Positions 47,422 to 58,291 of a DNA stretch of 64,000 nucleotides are shown piece after piece. The position numbers were made by a program, and so were the translations under genes. This DNA is from Aeromonas simiae (GTDB lineage: Bacteria; Pseudomonadota; Gammaproteobacteria; Enterobacterales; Aeromonadaceae): positions 86,729 through 150,728 of the forward strand of contig NZ_CDBY01000057.1 of NCBI RefSeq assembly GCF_000820125.1, written 5' to 3'. The notes under the pieces were generated by a model, which saw only the letters and a list, made by a program, of their open reading frames with translations, did not search any database and was not told the origin of the DNA. The stretch's first letter is position 1. Every line of letters starts with the position of its first letter.

Positions 47422-49419
47422 ATGAAGAAGACACTGCTGGTCAACGCTATCGCATGGGCACTGCTGAGTCAGGCCACCCACGCCGCCGTCAAGGTCGAGG
47501 ACAAGACCTTCCATACCGCCGCCGCCATGCTGGCCTACACCGAATTCGAACTCTCCGGCGAGCCACTGGCCGAAGCGCTGGGGCTGGATCTGGACGTGCT
47601 CGACGCCAACCGCGCCGACGAGCCGACCCCGTTCGACTTTGCCGCCGGCATCGAGTCCTACGAGTACTCCGAAGAGGCCATGTACGCCCTCAACTATCAG
47701 TCCGGCATGGGCCCGCACCTGGTGAACGGGCCACAAAACCAGGCCCGTGGCGGCACGATGGCCTCCCTCGGTCAGCGGGTGCTGAGCCTGGCCGAGGCGG
47801 TCGGCTTCCCGGCCGACGAGGTGCCGCAAGGCATGTACCCGCTCTCCTTCCCCTACGCCTCGGCCAATCCGGAATTCGCCCAGGCCGTCAACGTGACCCC
47901 GGTCAACGGCGATCAGATCACCATCAAGACCGCCAAGGGCACCGAGAAGCGCGTCAAGACCCAGGTGCCGGCCTATTTTCGTGACTACAGCACCCTGCGC
48001 TGGAGCGGCAGCGACCAGCTGCTGGTGCCGGCCGCCGTGGGTGGCATCCTGCTCAAAGAGGTGATGTGGTCGCAAGATTTCCTCGGCGGCATGCACGTGG
48101 CCGACACCGATGAAGAGGTCGAGGCCAGCTCCGCCAAGATGGATCAGGACGGCAAGCACAAGCTCGGGGTCTCGGCCGCCGACGGCTTCAACGGCATGAT
48201 GCTGACCGAGCAATCCCTCGACAAGCTGGCCCTCTTGCAATCGCGCCTCGGTTACGATGGCAAGCAGTTGGGCGTGGCCATCACCCCGCAATACGATCCG
48301 GCCAAGGGAGTGATCTACTTCCCGCATCAGGTGAAGGTGACCGAAACCCGGGCCAATGAGGCCGGCGCCATCGATAAGCTCGAGGTGGTCGACGGCTCGG
48401 CCCAGCTGCGCGATGCCTGGATGCTGCTGTGGCCGCTCTCCGAGTTCTACGCCTTTACCGATCAGCGCAGCGCCAACACCAATCAGAACCCGGCCTTCCA
48501 CGCCGTGTTCGACGGGGAGCCGTTTGCCGCCGCGCCGGCCGCCAACCGGGCCGGCGATCTGAACAAGGCGGTGGCAGGCCACGACGCCTTCTCCCTGGCG
48601 CTGAACCTCTCCAACCTCACCTTCAAAAACCTGATGGCCCTGCACTTTGAGCCCAAGGCCGGCACCCTGGTCGACAGCTGGCAAGCGGGCACGCAGGGTA
48701 AGCACGTCACCGCCTTCGACGCCGCCTATGCCCTGGTGGCCTTGCAGATCTTCCAGCGGGCGCAGGATGCCCTGCCGGTCGGCTACGCCGCCGGTGACAA
48801 CGGTGAGCTGAACCTCAACACCGCCCAAGGCAAGCAGGCGCTAAAGCTCATCACCCAGCAGGCCGACTTCATCTTGAGCCAGCTCAAAGGCAGCAACGGC
48901 CTCATCCACGACGGCATCACCCTGGGTGGCAAGCTCGATGCCGGCCAGTCGGTCGAAACCCAGTTTGCCGCCGTGCGCGGCCTGACCGCCGCCTTCCTGG
49001 CCACCCAGGATGGGAAGTACCGCAGCGCCGCCCGCGAGCTGTTTATCGCCACCGACAAGGCCTATTTCAATACCAAAGCTGGCACCTGGCTGGCGGGTAA
49101 ACAGGATGAATACACCCCCTGGACCCAGGCCGCCATCTCCGGCGCCCTGCGCGCGGCCATGCTGAACCTGCGCAACGAAGGGGCCGAGCAGGCACCCGAG
49201 CTGGAGCTGGCCAAGCTGACCCAGCAGTACGTCAGCTGGTTCCGTGGCACCAACAATGGCGGCATGCAGATGGCCGAGTGGATCGGTGACTCCGGCGAGA
49301 ACGTCGTCGAGGGCGCCGGCCATGACAGCGACGAAGATGGGGTGCCCCAGGTGACCGCCGCGGGCGGCCAGCACGGCACCGCCATGGTGATGGCCGGCAA
49401 GGCCGTGATCGGCGAGTGA
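47422..49419 (+). CDS. Large exported protein of unknown function
   Basis: 665 residues with a Sec signal peptide (MKKTLLVNAIAWALLSQATHAA). The mature part is soluble, rich in Ala and helical, with regularly spaced helices such as DAAYALVALQIFQRAQD, FAAVRGLTAAFLAT and WTQAAISGALRAAML, a pattern seen in alpha/alpha-toroid enzymes. A D-x-D-x-D-G calcium-loop-like segment (DSDEDG) is near the C-terminus. There are very few cysteines. It stands alone between two terminators. I do not recognise a family; glycan-active toroid enzyme is a structural guess only. Confidence 0.75.
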   Translation: MKKTLLVNAIAWALLSQATHAAVKVEDKTFHTAAAMLAYTEFELSGEPLAEALGLDLDVLDANRADEPTPFDFAAGIESYEYSEEAMYALNYQSGMGPHLVNGPQNQARGGTMASLGQRVLSLAEAVGFPADEVPQGMYPLSFPYASANPEFAQAVNVTPVNGDQITIKTAKGTEKRVKTQVPAYFRDYSTLRWSGSDQLLVPAAVGGILLKEVMWSQDFLGGMHVADTDEEVEASSAKMDQDGKHKLGVSAADGFNGMMLTEQSLDKLALLQSRLGYDGKQLGVAITPQYDPAKGVIYFPHQVKVTETRANEAGAIDKLEVVDGSAQLRDAWMLLWPLSEFYAFTDQRSANTNQNPAFHAVFDGEPFAAAPAANRAGDLNKAVAGHDAFSLALNLSNLTFKNLMALHFEPKAGTLVDSWQAGTQGKHVTAFDAAYALVALQIFQRAQDALPVGYAAGDNGELNLNTAQGKQALKLITQQADFILSQLKGSNGLIHDGITLGGKLDAGQSVETQFAAVRGLTAAFLATQDGKYRSAARELFIATDKAYFNTKAGTWLAGKQDEYTPWTQAAISGALRAAMLNLRNEGAEQAPELELAKLTQQYVSWFRGTNNGGMQMAEWIGDSGENVVEGAGHDSDEDGVPQVTAAGGQHGTAMVMAGKAVIGE

Positions 49420-49437
49420 CACGCTGGCGCGATCAAA

Positions 49438-49465
49438 AAAGGGGAGCCACTGGCTCCCCTTTCTC
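49438..49465. terminator. Terminator between the exported protein and glgC
   Basis: AAAGGGGAGCC/GGCTCCCCTTT with A-run before and T-run after; converging genes. Confidence 0.9.
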
Positions 49466-49476
49466 ATGACGACGGA

Positions 49477-50748
49477 TCACAGCCGCTCGAGCATATCCCG
49501 AGTGACCAGCACGATCCCCTGCTCGGAGCGGTAGAAGCGGCGGGCATCCTCGTCCGCGTTCTCCCCCACCACCAGCCCATCGGGCAGGACACACCCCTTA
49601 TCGACCACCACCCGGCGCAGCCGGCACCCCGCCCCGACCTCGACGCCAGGGAAGATCACCGTCTGATCCAGGGTGCAGAAAGAGTGCACCCGCACATTGG
49701 TAAACAGCACCGAACTGGTGATAAACGAGCCGCTGACGATGGTGCCACCGGAGAACAGGGAGTTGATGGTCATGCCGTGCTGGCCGTTTCTGTCCTGCAC
49801 GAACTTGGCCGGCGGCATCATGCTGCGACTGGTCCAGATCGGCCAGTGCTGGTCGTACACGTCCAGCTCGGGCACCACGGAGGCGAGATCCATGTTGGCC
49901 TCCCAGAACGAATCGACCGTCCCCACGTCACGCCAGTAGGGGCGGCTGCCCTCACTGCAACCGACGCAGGAGAGACCAAACGGGTGGGCATACGCCACCC
50001 CCTGCTGCACCACCTTGGGAATGACGTTCATGCCAAAGTCGTGGTGGGAGCATTCGTCCTGAATATCCTCCTCGAGCAGTTGATAGAGGTATTCGGCGTC
50101 GAAGACATAGATCCCCATGGAGGCTAGCGACATCTCCGGCTTATCCGGCATGGCGGGGGGATCGGCGGGCTTCTCGACGAAGGTGTTGATCTTGCGATCC
50201 CCATCGACCCCCATCACGCCAAAGGCGGAGGCTTCGCTGCGGGGCACCTCGATGCAGCCGACCGTCACCTTGCCGCCGAGACGCATGTGATCGAGCAGCA
50301 GGCTGGCGTAGTCCATCTTGTAGATGTGATCCCCGGCCAGCACCAGAATGTACCTGGGTTTGTGCTCGCGAATGATGTCCAGGTTCTGGTAGACCGCATC
50401 GGCGGTGCCGCGATACCAGTGCACCTCATCCACCCGCTGCTGAGCCGGCAGCAGATCGATAAACTCGTTCATCTGGTTACGCATGAATGACCACCCGCTT
50501 TGCAGATGGCGCAGCAGGCTGTGTGATTTGTACTGGGTGACGACACCGATACGGCGGATGCCGGAGTTGACACAGTTGGAGAGCACGAAATCGATAATAC
50601 GGAACTTGCCACCGAAATGGACTGCCGGCTTGGCCCGGCTGTCGGTGAGCTGTTTCAGGCGGCTTCCTCTGCCCCCTGCCAGCACCAGCGCCATGGTTTC
50701 ATTCAGGAGCTGTCTCGCTTTGCCCGTATTGCTTGGCTCTAATAACAT
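49477..50748 (-). CDS. glgC: Glucose-1-phosphate adenylyltransferase
   Basis: 423 residues. The nucleotidyltransferase signature [34 protein letters not shown], and [12 protein letters not shown] are present, with a C-terminal left-handed beta-helix ([19 protein letters not shown]). It makes ADP-glucose for glycogen. The ATG follows GGAAGGAAG; the frame is open 18 codons upstream. No other glg gene is adjacent. Confidence 0.95.
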   Translation of the reverse strand: MLLEPSNTGKARQLLNETMALVLAGGRGSRLKQLTDSRAKPAVHFGGKFRIIDFVLSNCVNSGIRRIGVVTQYKSHSLLRHLQSGWSFMRNQMNEFIDLLPAQQRVDEVHWYRGTADAVYQNLDIIREHKPRYILVLAGDHIYKMDYASLLLDHMRLGGKVTVGCIEVPRSEASAFGVMGVDGDRKINTFVEKPADPPAMPDKPEMSLASMGIYVFDAEYLYQLLEEDIQDECSHHDFGMNVIPKVVQQGVAYAHPFGLSCVGCSEGSRPYWRDVGTVDSFWEANMDLASVVPELDVYDQHWPIWTSRSMMPPAKFVQDRNGQHGMTINSLFSGGTIVSGSFITSSVLFTNVRVHSFCTLDQTVIFPGVEVGAGCRLRRVVVDKGCVLPDGLVVGENADEDARRFYRSEQGIVLVTRDMLERL

Positions 50749-50839
50749 CTTCCTTCCCTCTTTAATATCAGGCCTTAAGATCCATCTTGCCCGTTCCACC
50801 ATACCAAGAAAATGTTTTCAGTCACATTATGTGAACACG

Positions 50840-51346
50840 TCAGGTGTCAGATGAGAGATGTGTGCGCCGGCGCAACAAGGTGAGGATCACCTCGTTGAGT
50901 AACCGGTAGCGTTCCAGCTCCTCCTTGTCGTAACGGGTGGCCAGCATGGCTGGATTTCCCCTGTGCTTGAGATAGCGGTTGATCTGCAACCGGTTGAAAC
51001 CGGCCACCTTGTAGAGGGTGGTCAGCAGGCCGGCAAACTGCTCGTCATCGAGCCCGGCCAGCGCCAGGTAGCCGGCGTTATCCGGGCTGGGGTGGCTCAA
51101 TGTCACGCTCTCAAGCTTGCCCGACTCCTTGAGGTACTCGAGCCACTGCTCCACATAGAGCGGCTTGCTGCCCGCCAACAGATTAAAGTAGCCCACCGCA
51201 TCGCAGCGGCAACCACTTAGCAGCAAGACGGCCAGGGCGTCGTCGTCACACTCGAAACGCACCGGCCCACTTTGCCCCCAGTCGAGCGCCTGGATCTGAA
51301 TACGCGCCTTTGCCCCGCTCGGGGCGATCGCTTCAAACTGGAACAT
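50840..51346 (-). CDS. Hypothetical protein of 168 residues
   Basis: Begins [19 protein letters not shown] at the only nearby ATG; a TTG five codons earlier is less likely. No signal peptide or membrane segment. The N-terminal half looks beta-rich, the C-terminal half helical and basic ([26 protein letters not shown]). No motif recognised. It could be co-transcribed with glgC, 91 bases downstream. Confidence 0.65.
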   Translation of the reverse strand: MFQFEAIAPSGAKARIQIQALDWGQSGPVRFECDDDALAVLLLSGCRCDAVGYFNLLAGSKPLYVEQWLEYLKESGKLESVTLSHPSPDNAGYLALAGLDDEQFAGLLTTLYKVAGFNRLQINRYLKHRGNPAMLATRYDKEELERYRLLNEVILTLLRRRTHLSSDT

Positions 51347-51446
51347 GGCATTGATCCACAAAGAAAATATCCATCATGGTCCAGTCGCCATCATGTGTAA
51401 AGGATCAGCGCGCCATGCCGCCGCTTCGCGACCCCTCATCAAAAGC

Positions 51447-51480
51447 AAAGAGGGGGGAGGCTGAGCCTCCCCCCTCTTTC
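51447..51480 (-). terminator. Terminator after metE
   Basis: AAAGAGGGGGGAGGCT/AGCCTCCCCCCTCTTT, a 16-base perfect stem, the strongest hairpin in the window. Confidence 0.88.
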
Positions 51481-51502
51481 ATTCAGACACGCCCGCCGGC
51501 AC

Positions 51503-53785
51503 TCAGACCTGCTCGGCAACCACAGCCAGCTCCTGGCGCAGCGCCTTGGTGGCCGCCACCATCACGTGAAGGGCGGCTTCAGTCTCTTCCCAGCCACGGG
51601 TTTTCAGCCCGCAATCCGGGTTGACCCACAGCCGCTCGACCGGGATCTGCTCGGCGGCGCGGCGCAGCAGCCCCTCGATCCAGCGCTGGCTCGGCACGTT
51701 GGGCGAGTGGATGTCGTAAACGCCCGGCCCAATCTCGTTGGGGTAGTTAAAGCGCTCAAACGCCCCCAGCAGTTGCATCTGACTGCGGCTGGTCTCGATG
51801 GTGATGACGTCCGCATCGAGCGCCGCCACCGCCTCAATGATGAGGTTGAAGTCGCTGTAGCACATGTGGGTGTGGATCTGGGTGCTGTCGGCCACCGGGC
51901 TGGCGCTCAGGCGAAAAGCGCGCACCGCCCAGTCCAGATAAGCCTGGTGATCCCCGGCGCGCAGGGGCAATCCCTCGCGGATGGCCGGCTCGTCGATCTG
52001 GATGATCTTAACCCCGGCCGCCTCCAAGTCCGCCACCTCGTCGCGAATGGCCAGGGCAATCTGCAATGCCGACTGCTCGCGGCTCACGTCTTCGCGTGGG
52101 AACGACCAGCAGAGGATGGTCACAGGCCCGGTCAGCATCCCCTTGACCGGCTTGTCGGTCAGGCTCTGGGCATAGTGGATCCACGCCAAGGTCATGGGGG
52201 CCGGCCGGTCGATGTCCCCGGTGATCACCGGCGGCTTGACGCAGCGCGAGCCGTAGCTCTGCACCCAGCCAAAGCGGGTGATGGCAAAACCGCCTAGCTG
52301 CTCGCCAAAATACTCCACCATGTCGTTGCGCTCGGCCTCGCCGTGCACCAGCACGTCCAGCCCAATCGCCTCCTGGCGGGCGATGGCCTCCTCGATCTGC
52401 GCGCGGATCCCCGCCTCGTAGGCCGCCTCATCCACCCGGCCAGCCCGCCAATCCTGGCGCAGGGCACGAATTTCGCGGGTCTGCGGGAACGAGCCTATGG
52501 TGGTGGTCGGCAGCAGCGGCAGACGCAGTGACTGGCGCTGCTGCTGGGCACGCTGGGGATAGGCGCTGAGGCGGTGGAAATCCGGCTCGCTCAAGGCGGC
52601 CAGCCGCGCCTGCACCGCGCGCTTGTGTACCTGGCCATCCGATGCCCGCTCGATGATGGGCTGGCTGTAGGCCGCCACGCGATCCACCGCCCCTCCGTTC
52701 AGATGCTCGGCCAGCAGCCCCAGCTCGTAGCACTTTTGCAGCGCAAAGGCGAACCAGCTCTTCACCCTGGGGGGCAGCTCCTGCTCCAAGGAGAGATCCA
52801 CCGGGCTGTGCAGAAGCGAGCAGGAGGTGGCAATCCACAGGCGCTCGCCAAGGCGCGCCTTGAGCGGCGCCAGACGCTCGGCCTGGGCCAGCAGATTGGC
52901 GCGCCAGACGTTGCGACCGTTGATCACCCCGGCCGACACCACCCAGTGGGCCGGCAACTTGGGCAGCAGGCTGTCGAGCTGCTCGGGCGCGGCCACCAGA
53001 TCCAGGTGCAAGCCGTCGACTTTCAGGCTGGTGATGAGCTCGCGCTGGTGTGCCACCGAGCCGAAATAGGGGGTGAGCAGCAGTTTGCAGGGGCCGGCGA
53101 GGCGCTCATAGGCGCGCAGGTAGGCAAGGCGCCATTCATCGGGCAGATCCAAGGTCAGCGCCGGCTCGTCTATCTGCACCCACTCCACCCCCTGGGCCGC
53201 CAGTTTGGCCAGGATTTCCTGATAGACGATGAGCAGCCGGTCAAGCAGCTCGAGGCGCGAAAAGCCGCTCTCTTTCTCCTTGCCAAGCCAGAGATAGGTG
53301 ACGGGGCCGAGAAGAACCGCCTTGATTGGAAGGCCCAATGCCTTGGCCTCCTCGACCTCGTCAAACAGTTGCGACCAGCCCAGACGAAAGCGCTGCTCCC
53401 GATGAAACTCGGGCACCAGGTAGTGGTAGTTGGTGTTGAACCACTTGGTCATTTCGGCAGCGGCGGCGGGCTGGCCGGTCGGGGCGCGGCCACGCGCTAC
53501 CCGAAACAGGGTATCGAGCGTGGTGTCACCGTCGCGGTGACGCTCGGGGATGGCATCCACCAGCAGGCTGGTGCCGAGCACCTGATCGTACCAGGCAAAA
53601 TCGCCGACCGGCAGCAGGGTGACGCCGGCCTCACGCTGGGCCTGCCAGTGGCGCTGGCGCAGGTTTTTCCCCACCGCCAGCAGCTCGGCTTGCGGGATCT
53701 CGCCGCGCCAGTAGGCCTCGAGGGCAAATTTCAGTTCGCGCTTGGCGCCGATGCGGGGGAACCCCAGGGTATGTGCTTGCGTCAT
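51503..53785 (-). CDS. metE: Cobalamin-independent methionine synthase
   Basis: 760 residues, standard length. Two barrels: the N-terminal [16 protein letters not shown] and [11 protein letters not shown], and the catalytic C-terminal barrel with [14 protein letters not shown], the zinc ligands in [10 protein letters not shown] and [10 protein letters not shown] (Cys). It methylates homocysteine using methyl-tetrahydropteroyl-glutamate. GAGAAGG precedes the ATG. MetJ and MetR sites lie in the shared upstream region with metR. Confidence 0.98.
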   Translation of the reverse strand: MTQAHTLGFPRIGAKRELKFALEAYWRGEIPQAELLAVGKNLRQRHWQAQREAGVTLLPVGDFAWYDQVLGTSLLVDAIPERHRDGDTTLDTLFRVARGRAPTGQPAAAAEMTKWFNTNYHYLVPEFHREQRFRLGWSQLFDEVEEAKALGLPIKAVLLGPVTYLWLGKEKESGFSRLELLDRLLIVYQEILAKLAAQGVEWVQIDEPALTLDLPDEWRLAYLRAYERLAGPCKLLLTPYFGSVAHQRELITSLKVDGLHLDLVAAPEQLDSLLPKLPAHWVVSAGVINGRNVWRANLLAQAERLAPLKARLGERLWIATSCSLLHSPVDLSLEQELPPRVKSWFAFALQKCYELGLLAEHLNGGAVDRVAAYSQPIIERASDGQVHKRAVQARLAALSEPDFHRLSAYPQRAQQQRQSLRLPLLPTTTIGSFPQTREIRALRQDWRAGRVDEAAYEAGIRAQIEEAIARQEAIGLDVLVHGEAERNDMVEYFGEQLGGFAITRFGWVQSYGSRCVKPPVITGDIDRPAPMTLAWIHYAQSLTDKPVKGMLTGPVTILCWSFPREDVSREQSALQIALAIRDEVADLEAAGVKIIQIDEPAIREGLPLRAGDHQAYLDWAVRAFRLSASPVADSTQIHTHMCYSDFNLIIEAVAALDADVITIETSRSQMQLLGAFERFNYPNEIGPGVYDIHSPNVPSQRWIEGLLRRAAEQIPVERLWVNPDCGLKTRGWEETEAALHVMVAATKALRQELAVVAEQV

Positions 53786-53833
53786 CGCCTTCTCTCCGAT
53801 TCTGGTTGACTTGACCCTGGCACTGGCTCATTT

Positions 53834-53865
53834 AGCCGTCCAGATGTTTACACATCCAGAATGAC
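53834..53865. promoter_or_regulatory. Tandem MetJ boxes between metE and metR
   Basis: Adjacent 8-mers AGCCGTCC, AGATGTTT, ACACATCC and AGAATGAC resemble tandem AGACGTCT met boxes (six, six, five and about three to four matches). The position, about 50-80 bases before metE, fits methionine-dependent repression. Confidence 0.65.
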
Positions 53866-53887
53866 GAGATAAGGTGACTCTGGCTAT

Positions 53888-53900
53888 TGAATCCTCTTCA
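53888..53900. promoter_or_regulatory. MetR binding site
   Basis: TGAATCCTCTTCA matches the MetR consensus TGAA-N5-TTCA exactly. It lies 36 bases before metR and about 100 bases before metE, consistent with activation of metE and self-control of metR. Confidence 0.8.
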
Positions 53901-53935
53901 AGTGGCTCTCAAGGATCGTTCAAGCAGGAGCAAGG

Positions 53936-54841
53936 ATGGAGATCAAACACTTAAAAACCGTGGCGGCCCTGGCCGATCAGGGATCACTCGCCGCCGCCGC
54001 ACTGAGCCTGAGCCTGACCCAGTCCGCCCTCTCCCATCAGCTCAAGGAGCTGGAGGGGCGCCTCGGCTGCGAGCTCTATCTGCGCAAGAGTCGGCCGCTC
54101 ACCTTCACCGCCGCCGGCGAGCTGGTGCTGCACCTGGCGCGCAGCGTGCTGCCCCAGCTGGCCAGCACCGAGAAACAGCTGGCCGCACTGCAAGCCGGCC
54201 ACAGCGGCAAGCTGCACCTAGCGCTCGACTGCCACAGCTGCATCCACTGGCTGCTGCCGCTGCTGCCCGCCTTTCGCCAGCGCTGGCCCGGCATCGAGCT
54301 GGAGGTCGAGTCGGTGCCCGGTTTCGACACGGTGGCGGCCCTGCTCGGCGGCCAGCTCGATCTGCTGCTCACCTCCGACGTGCAGGCCCGCGGCGATCTT
54401 CACTTCGAGCCCCTGTTCGACTTCCCGCTGGAGCTGGTGATGGCGCCGGATCACCCACTGGCTCGTCAGGAGTGCATTGCCCCGACGGATCTCGCCGGCG
54501 AAGTGCTGCTCACCTACCCGGTGGAGCGCGCCCGCATGGACGTGTTCAGCCGCTTCTTGCAGCCGGCCGGGGCCGAGCCGGGTCGCTGCAAGGTGGTCGA
54601 CAACACCTCGGTGATGTTGCAGATGGCCGCCGCCGGCCTCGGAGTAGCCGCCCTGCCCGCCTGGGCCAGCAGCGAGTTCGTCCGCCAGGGGCTGCTGGCC
54701 GCCCGCCCGCTCGGCAACGGGATCACCCGCCACATGTACGCAGCGGTGCGGGCCGCCGATCGCCAGCAGGGGGCATTGCAGGGGTTGTTTGCCCTGATCC
54801 GGGCGAGCCATGGCGCACCACCGATGTTTCATCCGACATAA
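53936..54841 (+). CDS. metR: MetR, LysR-family regulator of methionine genes
   Basis: 301 residues. N-terminal helix-turn-helix MEIKHLKTVAALADQGSLAAAALSLSLTQSALSHQLKELE, here with the family SALSHQ recognition helix, then ELYLRKSRPLTFTAAGELVL. The effector domain HSCIHWLLPLL and GVAALPAWA are MetR-like. It is divergent from metE, the classic arrangement. AGGATG-type site upstream. Confidence 0.94.
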   Translation: MEIKHLKTVAALADQGSLAAAALSLSLTQSALSHQLKELEGRLGCELYLRKSRPLTFTAAGELVLHLARSVLPQLASTEKQLAALQAGHSGKLHLALDCHSCIHWLLPLLPAFRQRWPGIELEVESVPGFDTVAALLGGQLDLLLTSDVQARGDLHFEPLFDFPLELVMAPDHPLARQECIAPTDLAGEVLLTYPVERARMDVFSRFLQPAGAEPGRCKVVDNTSVMLQMAAAGLGVAALPAWASSEFVRQGLLAARPLGNGITRHMYAAVRAADRQQGALQGLFALIRASHGAPPMFHPT

Positions 54842-54971
54842 AAATAAAAGATGGATTTAAAAACCAGCAAAAACACACAAAATAGAAACATTCGCCATTT
54901 TTAGTTAACACCATTGAATATCATGTTGCCGCTGATTAAGGTGAAGCCCTCATTCGTCGGAGGCAAACTAT

Positions 54972-56228
54972 ATGGATATCGTGGTGCTCGGTGGAGGTGT
55001 GATCGGGGTAACGTCAGCCTGGTATCTGGCCAGGGCCGGGCACAGGGTGACCCTGCTCGAGCGGCAGGCCGATGTGGCACTGGAGACCAGCCATGCCAAC
55101 GCAGGTCAAATCTCCCCCGGCTACGCGGCTCCCTGGGCGGCGCCTGGCATCCCCTTCAAGGCCGCCAAGTGGATGTTCGAGCGCCACGCGCCGCTCGCCA
55201 TCCGCCCCACCTCGGACCCCTTCCAGCTGCGCTGGATGCTCAAGATGCTGGCCAACTGCAACGAGGCCTCTTATGCCCGCAACAAGGGACGCATGGTGCG
55301 TCTGGCCGAATACAGCCGCGACTGCATGATGGCCCTGCGCAGCGAGCTGCCCATCGACTATGAAGGGCGCCAGCTCGGCACCTTGCAACTGTTTCGCTCC
55401 GATGCCCAGATTGAGGCAAGCAAGCGCGACATGGAGGTACTGGCGCTGGCCGGCGTGCCGTTCGAGTCGCTCGATGCCGCCGGTTGCGAGGGCGCTGAGC
55501 CGGCGCTGGCCCGAGTGCGCGGCGTCATCAAGGGGGGGCTGCGCCTGCCCGGTGACGAGACCGGCGACTGCCTGCGGTTCACCCGCGCCCTGGCCGCCGA
55601 GGCGAAAAAGCTCGGGGTCGAGTTTGTCTTCAACTGCGCGGTGGATAGCCTTGTCCGCCGCGGCGAGGCGGTGGTGGGCGTGCGCGCCGGCGAGCAGCAC
55701 TGGCAGGCCGATGCGGTGGTGTGCGCCTTTGGCAGCTACAGCACCGGGTTCCTGCGCCCGTTGGGACTCGATCTGCCGGTCTACCCGGTCAAGGGCTACT
55801 CCCTCACCCTGCCCATCACCGATGGGGAGGCGGCCCCGCGCAGCACGGTACTCGACGAGACCTACAAGGTGGCACTGACCCGTTTCAACGAGCGGATCCG
55901 GGTCGGCGGCATGGCCGAGCTGTCGGGCTTCAACCTGGCCCTCAATCCGCGCCGGCGCGAGACCCTCTCCATGGTGGTCAACGATCTCTTCCCCCATGGC
56001 GGCGATCTGGCCCGCGCCGAGTTCTGGACCGGGCTGCGCCCCATGACCCCGGACGGCACCCCGCTGGTGGGGCCAAGCCCGATCCCAGGGCTGTGGCTCA
56101 ACACCGGCCACGGCACACTGGGCTGGACCATGGCGGCCGGCTCGGGCCAGCTGCTCGCCGACTGGATGGGGGGCCAGCACAGGGCTATCGACACCGAGGG
56201 GTTCACCCTGGATCGCTACGCGGCCTGA
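54972..56228 (+). CDS. dadA: D-amino acid dehydrogenase small subunit
   Basis: 418 residues. FAD-binding [18 protein letters not shown], then [29 protein letters not shown], and the C-terminal [17 protein letters not shown] and [14 protein letters not shown], all standard DadA blocks. It oxidises D-alanine and other D-amino acids at the inner membrane face. CGGAGGC precedes the ATG. No alanine racemase (dadX) follows, unlike E. coli. Confidence 0.95.
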   Translation: MDIVVLGGGVIGVTSAWYLARAGHRVTLLERQADVALETSHANAGQISPGYAAPWAAPGIPFKAAKWMFERHAPLAIRPTSDPFQLRWMLKMLANCNEASYARNKGRMVRLAEYSRDCMMALRSELPIDYEGRQLGTLQLFRSDAQIEASKRDMEVLALAGVPFESLDAAGCEGAEPALARVRGVIKGGLRLPGDETGDCLRFTRALAAEAKKLGVEFVFNCAVDSLVRRGEAVVGVRAGEQHWQADAVVCAFGSYSTGFLRPLGLDLPVYPVKGYSLTLPITDGEAAPRSTVLDETYKVALTRFNERIRVGGMAELSGFNLALNPRRRETLSMVVNDLFPHGGDLARAEFWTGLRPMTPDGTPLVGPSPIPGLWLNTGHGTLGWTMAAGSGQLLADWMGGQHRAIDTEGFTLDRYAA

Positions 56229-56240
56229 AAGGCCCAATAA

Positions 56241-56268
56241 AAAAACGCGCCCGAGGGCGCGTTTTTTT
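56241..56268. terminator. Terminator between dadA and dedA
   Basis: ACGCGCCC/GGGCGCGT stem between A- and T-runs; converging genes. Confidence 0.9.
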
Positions 56269-56279
56269 ATGTTCGCAGC

Positions 56280-56927
56280 TTAAACCCGGCTGCTGGCGAG
56301 CTTGGCCCGGATCCCGCCAATGACCATCGGCAACAGGGAGATCACGATGATGCCGAAGATGAGCAGGGTAAAGTTCTTGCGCACCACCGGCAGGTTGCCA
56401 AAGAAGTGGCCGGCGTAGACGAAGCTCATCACCCACAGGAAGCCCCCGACCAGGTTGAAGGCCAGGAAGCGCTTGTAGGTCATGGCGCCCATCCCCGCCA
56501 CGAAGGGGGCGAAAGTGCGCACGATCGGCAGGAAGCGGGTGATGATGATGGTCTTGCCTCCGTGGCGCGCATAGAAGGCGCTGGTCTTCTCCAGGTGATC
56601 GCGACGGAAGATCTTCGAGTGGGGATTTTGAAACAGCTTCTCACCGAAGAAGTGACCGATGGTGTAGTTGACCACGTTGCCGAGCACCGCAGCGATGATC
56701 AGCACGGTCGCCAGGGTGTGCACGTCCAGCACGCTGCCCACCGTCAGGGCACCAGCGGCGAACAGCAGGGAGTCACCCGGCAGGAAGGGGGTCACCACCA
56801 GGCCGGTCTCACAGAAGATGATGAGAAACAAGATGGCGTAAACCCAGATGCCATAGTTCTCGAACAACTCCCTGAGGTGGACGTCCACGTGGAGAATGAA
56901 ATCGATAAGAAAGAGGATCAGATCCAT
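56280..56927 (-). CDS. dedA: DedA-family membrane protein
   Basis: 215 residues, SNARE-associated/DedA family. [27 protein letters not shown] and the re-entrant [17 protein letters not shown] signature (with essential Arg residues) match E. coli DedA closely, starting [13 protein letters not shown]. These proteins support undecaprenyl-phosphate or phospholipid flipping and membrane potential. A GTG three codons upstream is an alternative start. Confidence 0.92.
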   Translation of the reverse strand: MDLILFLIDFILHVDVHLRELFENYGIWVYAILFLIIFCETGLVVTPFLPGDSLLFAAGALTVGSVLDVHTLATVLIIAAVLGNVVNYTIGHFFGEKLFQNPHSKIFRRDHLEKTSAFYARHGGKTIIITRFLPIVRTFAPFVAGMGAMTYKRFLAFNLVGGFLWVMSFVYAGHFFGNLPVVRKNFTLLIFGIIVISLLPMVIGGIRAKLASSRV

Positions 56928-57108
56928 GGTGCTCACTCGCTAAAAAACCGCAGCAGAGTCTACCCCGCCCCCCGCATCCCAGCAATCGCCCTCCCGAGAG
57001 AATTTTCCCCTGCCCGAATGGGGGAGCCCACGATACCTGCCGGATCCGGCAGTTGCACCACAGGGCGGGGAGTGAGAAGGTACAGAGATTCCATCGAGGA
57101 CTGATTTC

Positions 57109-57393
57109 ATGAACCGCTTCGAAATTTGGAGCCAACGCGGCCAGAGCTGGGTCTATGACGTGGCGGCCCTGCGTCGTCAGGTGCTGGCCCTTGAGGGCGA
57201 GGTGATGGTGCGTTACGTCAACCGCCTCGGCGCCCCGTGCAGCCTGTTTCTGGTGATTGAAGGGCAGACGGCGAGGCAGCGTTTCAAGCCGGGCATGCCC
57301 CCCCTCGACTGGGAGTGGCTGCGTCAAGCGCTGCACGAGCCGGCACTGCCCCTGAGTCTGGCCCCCCGCAACCCCTACCCGCGTCAGCCCTAG
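57109..57393 (+). CDS. Hypothetical protein of 94 residues
   Basis: No signal peptide or membrane helix. MNRFEIWSQRGQSWVYDVA and a conserved-looking W-E-W-L-R-Q near the C-terminus. Start ATG has GAGGA upstream. No family recognised. It lies convergent with an AEC transporter, ten bases from its end. Confidence 0.6.
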   Translation: MNRFEIWSQRGQSWVYDVAALRRQVLALEGEVMVRYVNRLGAPCSLFLVIEGQTARQRFKPGMPPLDWEWLRQALHEPALPLSLAPRNPYPRQP

Positions 57394-57402
57394 CCTCTCT
57401 CG

Positions 57403-58290
57403 CTATCCCAGGTGCAGCGCCAACCAGACCGCCAGCGGAATGATCAGCAGCGAGAGCGCGTTGCCCCCCAGCACGATACTGGCCACCTTCTGCGGCTGGC
57501 ACTGGTACTGCTCGCACAACATGTAGTTGAGCACGGCCGGTGGCAGTGCCACCGACACCAGCAGCAGTGGCACCCACTCGGAATTCAGCGGCAGCAGCCA
57601 CCACACCAGCAGCAGTGACCCGCCTCCCGCCGCCAGATAGAGCAGATTGACCCGGAGGGCGAGCCCCAGATCGTCCCATCCCCCGTCCAGCAGCCGGATC
57701 CCCAGCGCAAACAGCATCAAGGGCACCGAGATCTGGCCGAGCAGGGAGGCCGTCGTCACCACGAAGGCCGGCAACGAGATCCCCAGATTGGCCACCAGCA
57801 AGCCGGCCGCCGCCGCCCACAACATGGGGCTGCGCAGCCAGAGCCAGCGGCTCCCCTCCCTGCCCCCGGAGAGCAAGGCGATCCCCACCGAGAAGTGCAG
57901 CAGGTTGGAGAGCACGAACAGGATCACGATGGCGCCGAGCTGCTGCTCGCCGAAGGCCAGCACCATCAGCGGAATGCCGAGATTGCCGGTGTTGCGGAAC
58001 ATGGCGGGCACCATGCGTGCCGGCCGAGAAAGACCGCCAATGGGGCACAGGGCCAGCAGCAGACCGGGCAGCAGGATCACCAGGGCGCCGGCCAGCAGCA
58101 GCGCCATATGCTCACCGAGGGCCAGCGGGTATTTCACCAGCGCCGAGAAGACCAGGGCCGGGGTAAACAGCTCGATGTTGGCACGATTGACGAACCCGAG
58201 CTCCCCGCCCGGCCGGCGATGGCCGTAGAGGGCGCCAAGGGCCACCACGGCAAACACCGGGACCACGATGTCGAGCAGAGCGGCCAGCAT
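57403..58290 (-). CDS. AEC-family (auxin efflux carrier) transporter
   Basis: 295 residues, ten predicted membrane helices in two inverted halves. FALxGLLxGHRRP-type start, the crossover GNTGNLGIPL-like motif (here FRNTGNLGIPLMVLAFG), and SVALPPAVLNYMLCEQY are typical. Substrate unknown; malonate or other carboxylates are known for the family. One base separates its start from the yaeQ stop, so it is downstream in the yaeQ operon. Confidence 0.87.
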   Translation of the reverse strand: MLAALLDIVVPVFAVVALGALYGHRRPGGELGFVNRANIELFTPALVFSALVKYPLALGEHMALLLAGALVILLPGLLLALCPIGGLSRPARMVPAMFRNTGNLGIPLMVLAFGEQQLGAIVILFVLSNLLHFSVGIALLSGGREGSRWLWLRSPMLWAAAAGLLVANLGISLPAFVVTTASLLGQISVPLMLFALGIRLLDGGWDDLGLALRVNLLYLAAGGGSLLLVWWLLPLNSEWVPLLLVSVALPPAVLNYMLCEQYQCQPQKVASIVLGGNALSLLIIPLAVWLALHLG

Positions 58291-58291
58291 A

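Noticed and set aside
47332..48828. 498-codon minus-strand frame
   Set aside because: Antisense of the large exported protein; glycine/valine-rich shadow with no ribosome site.
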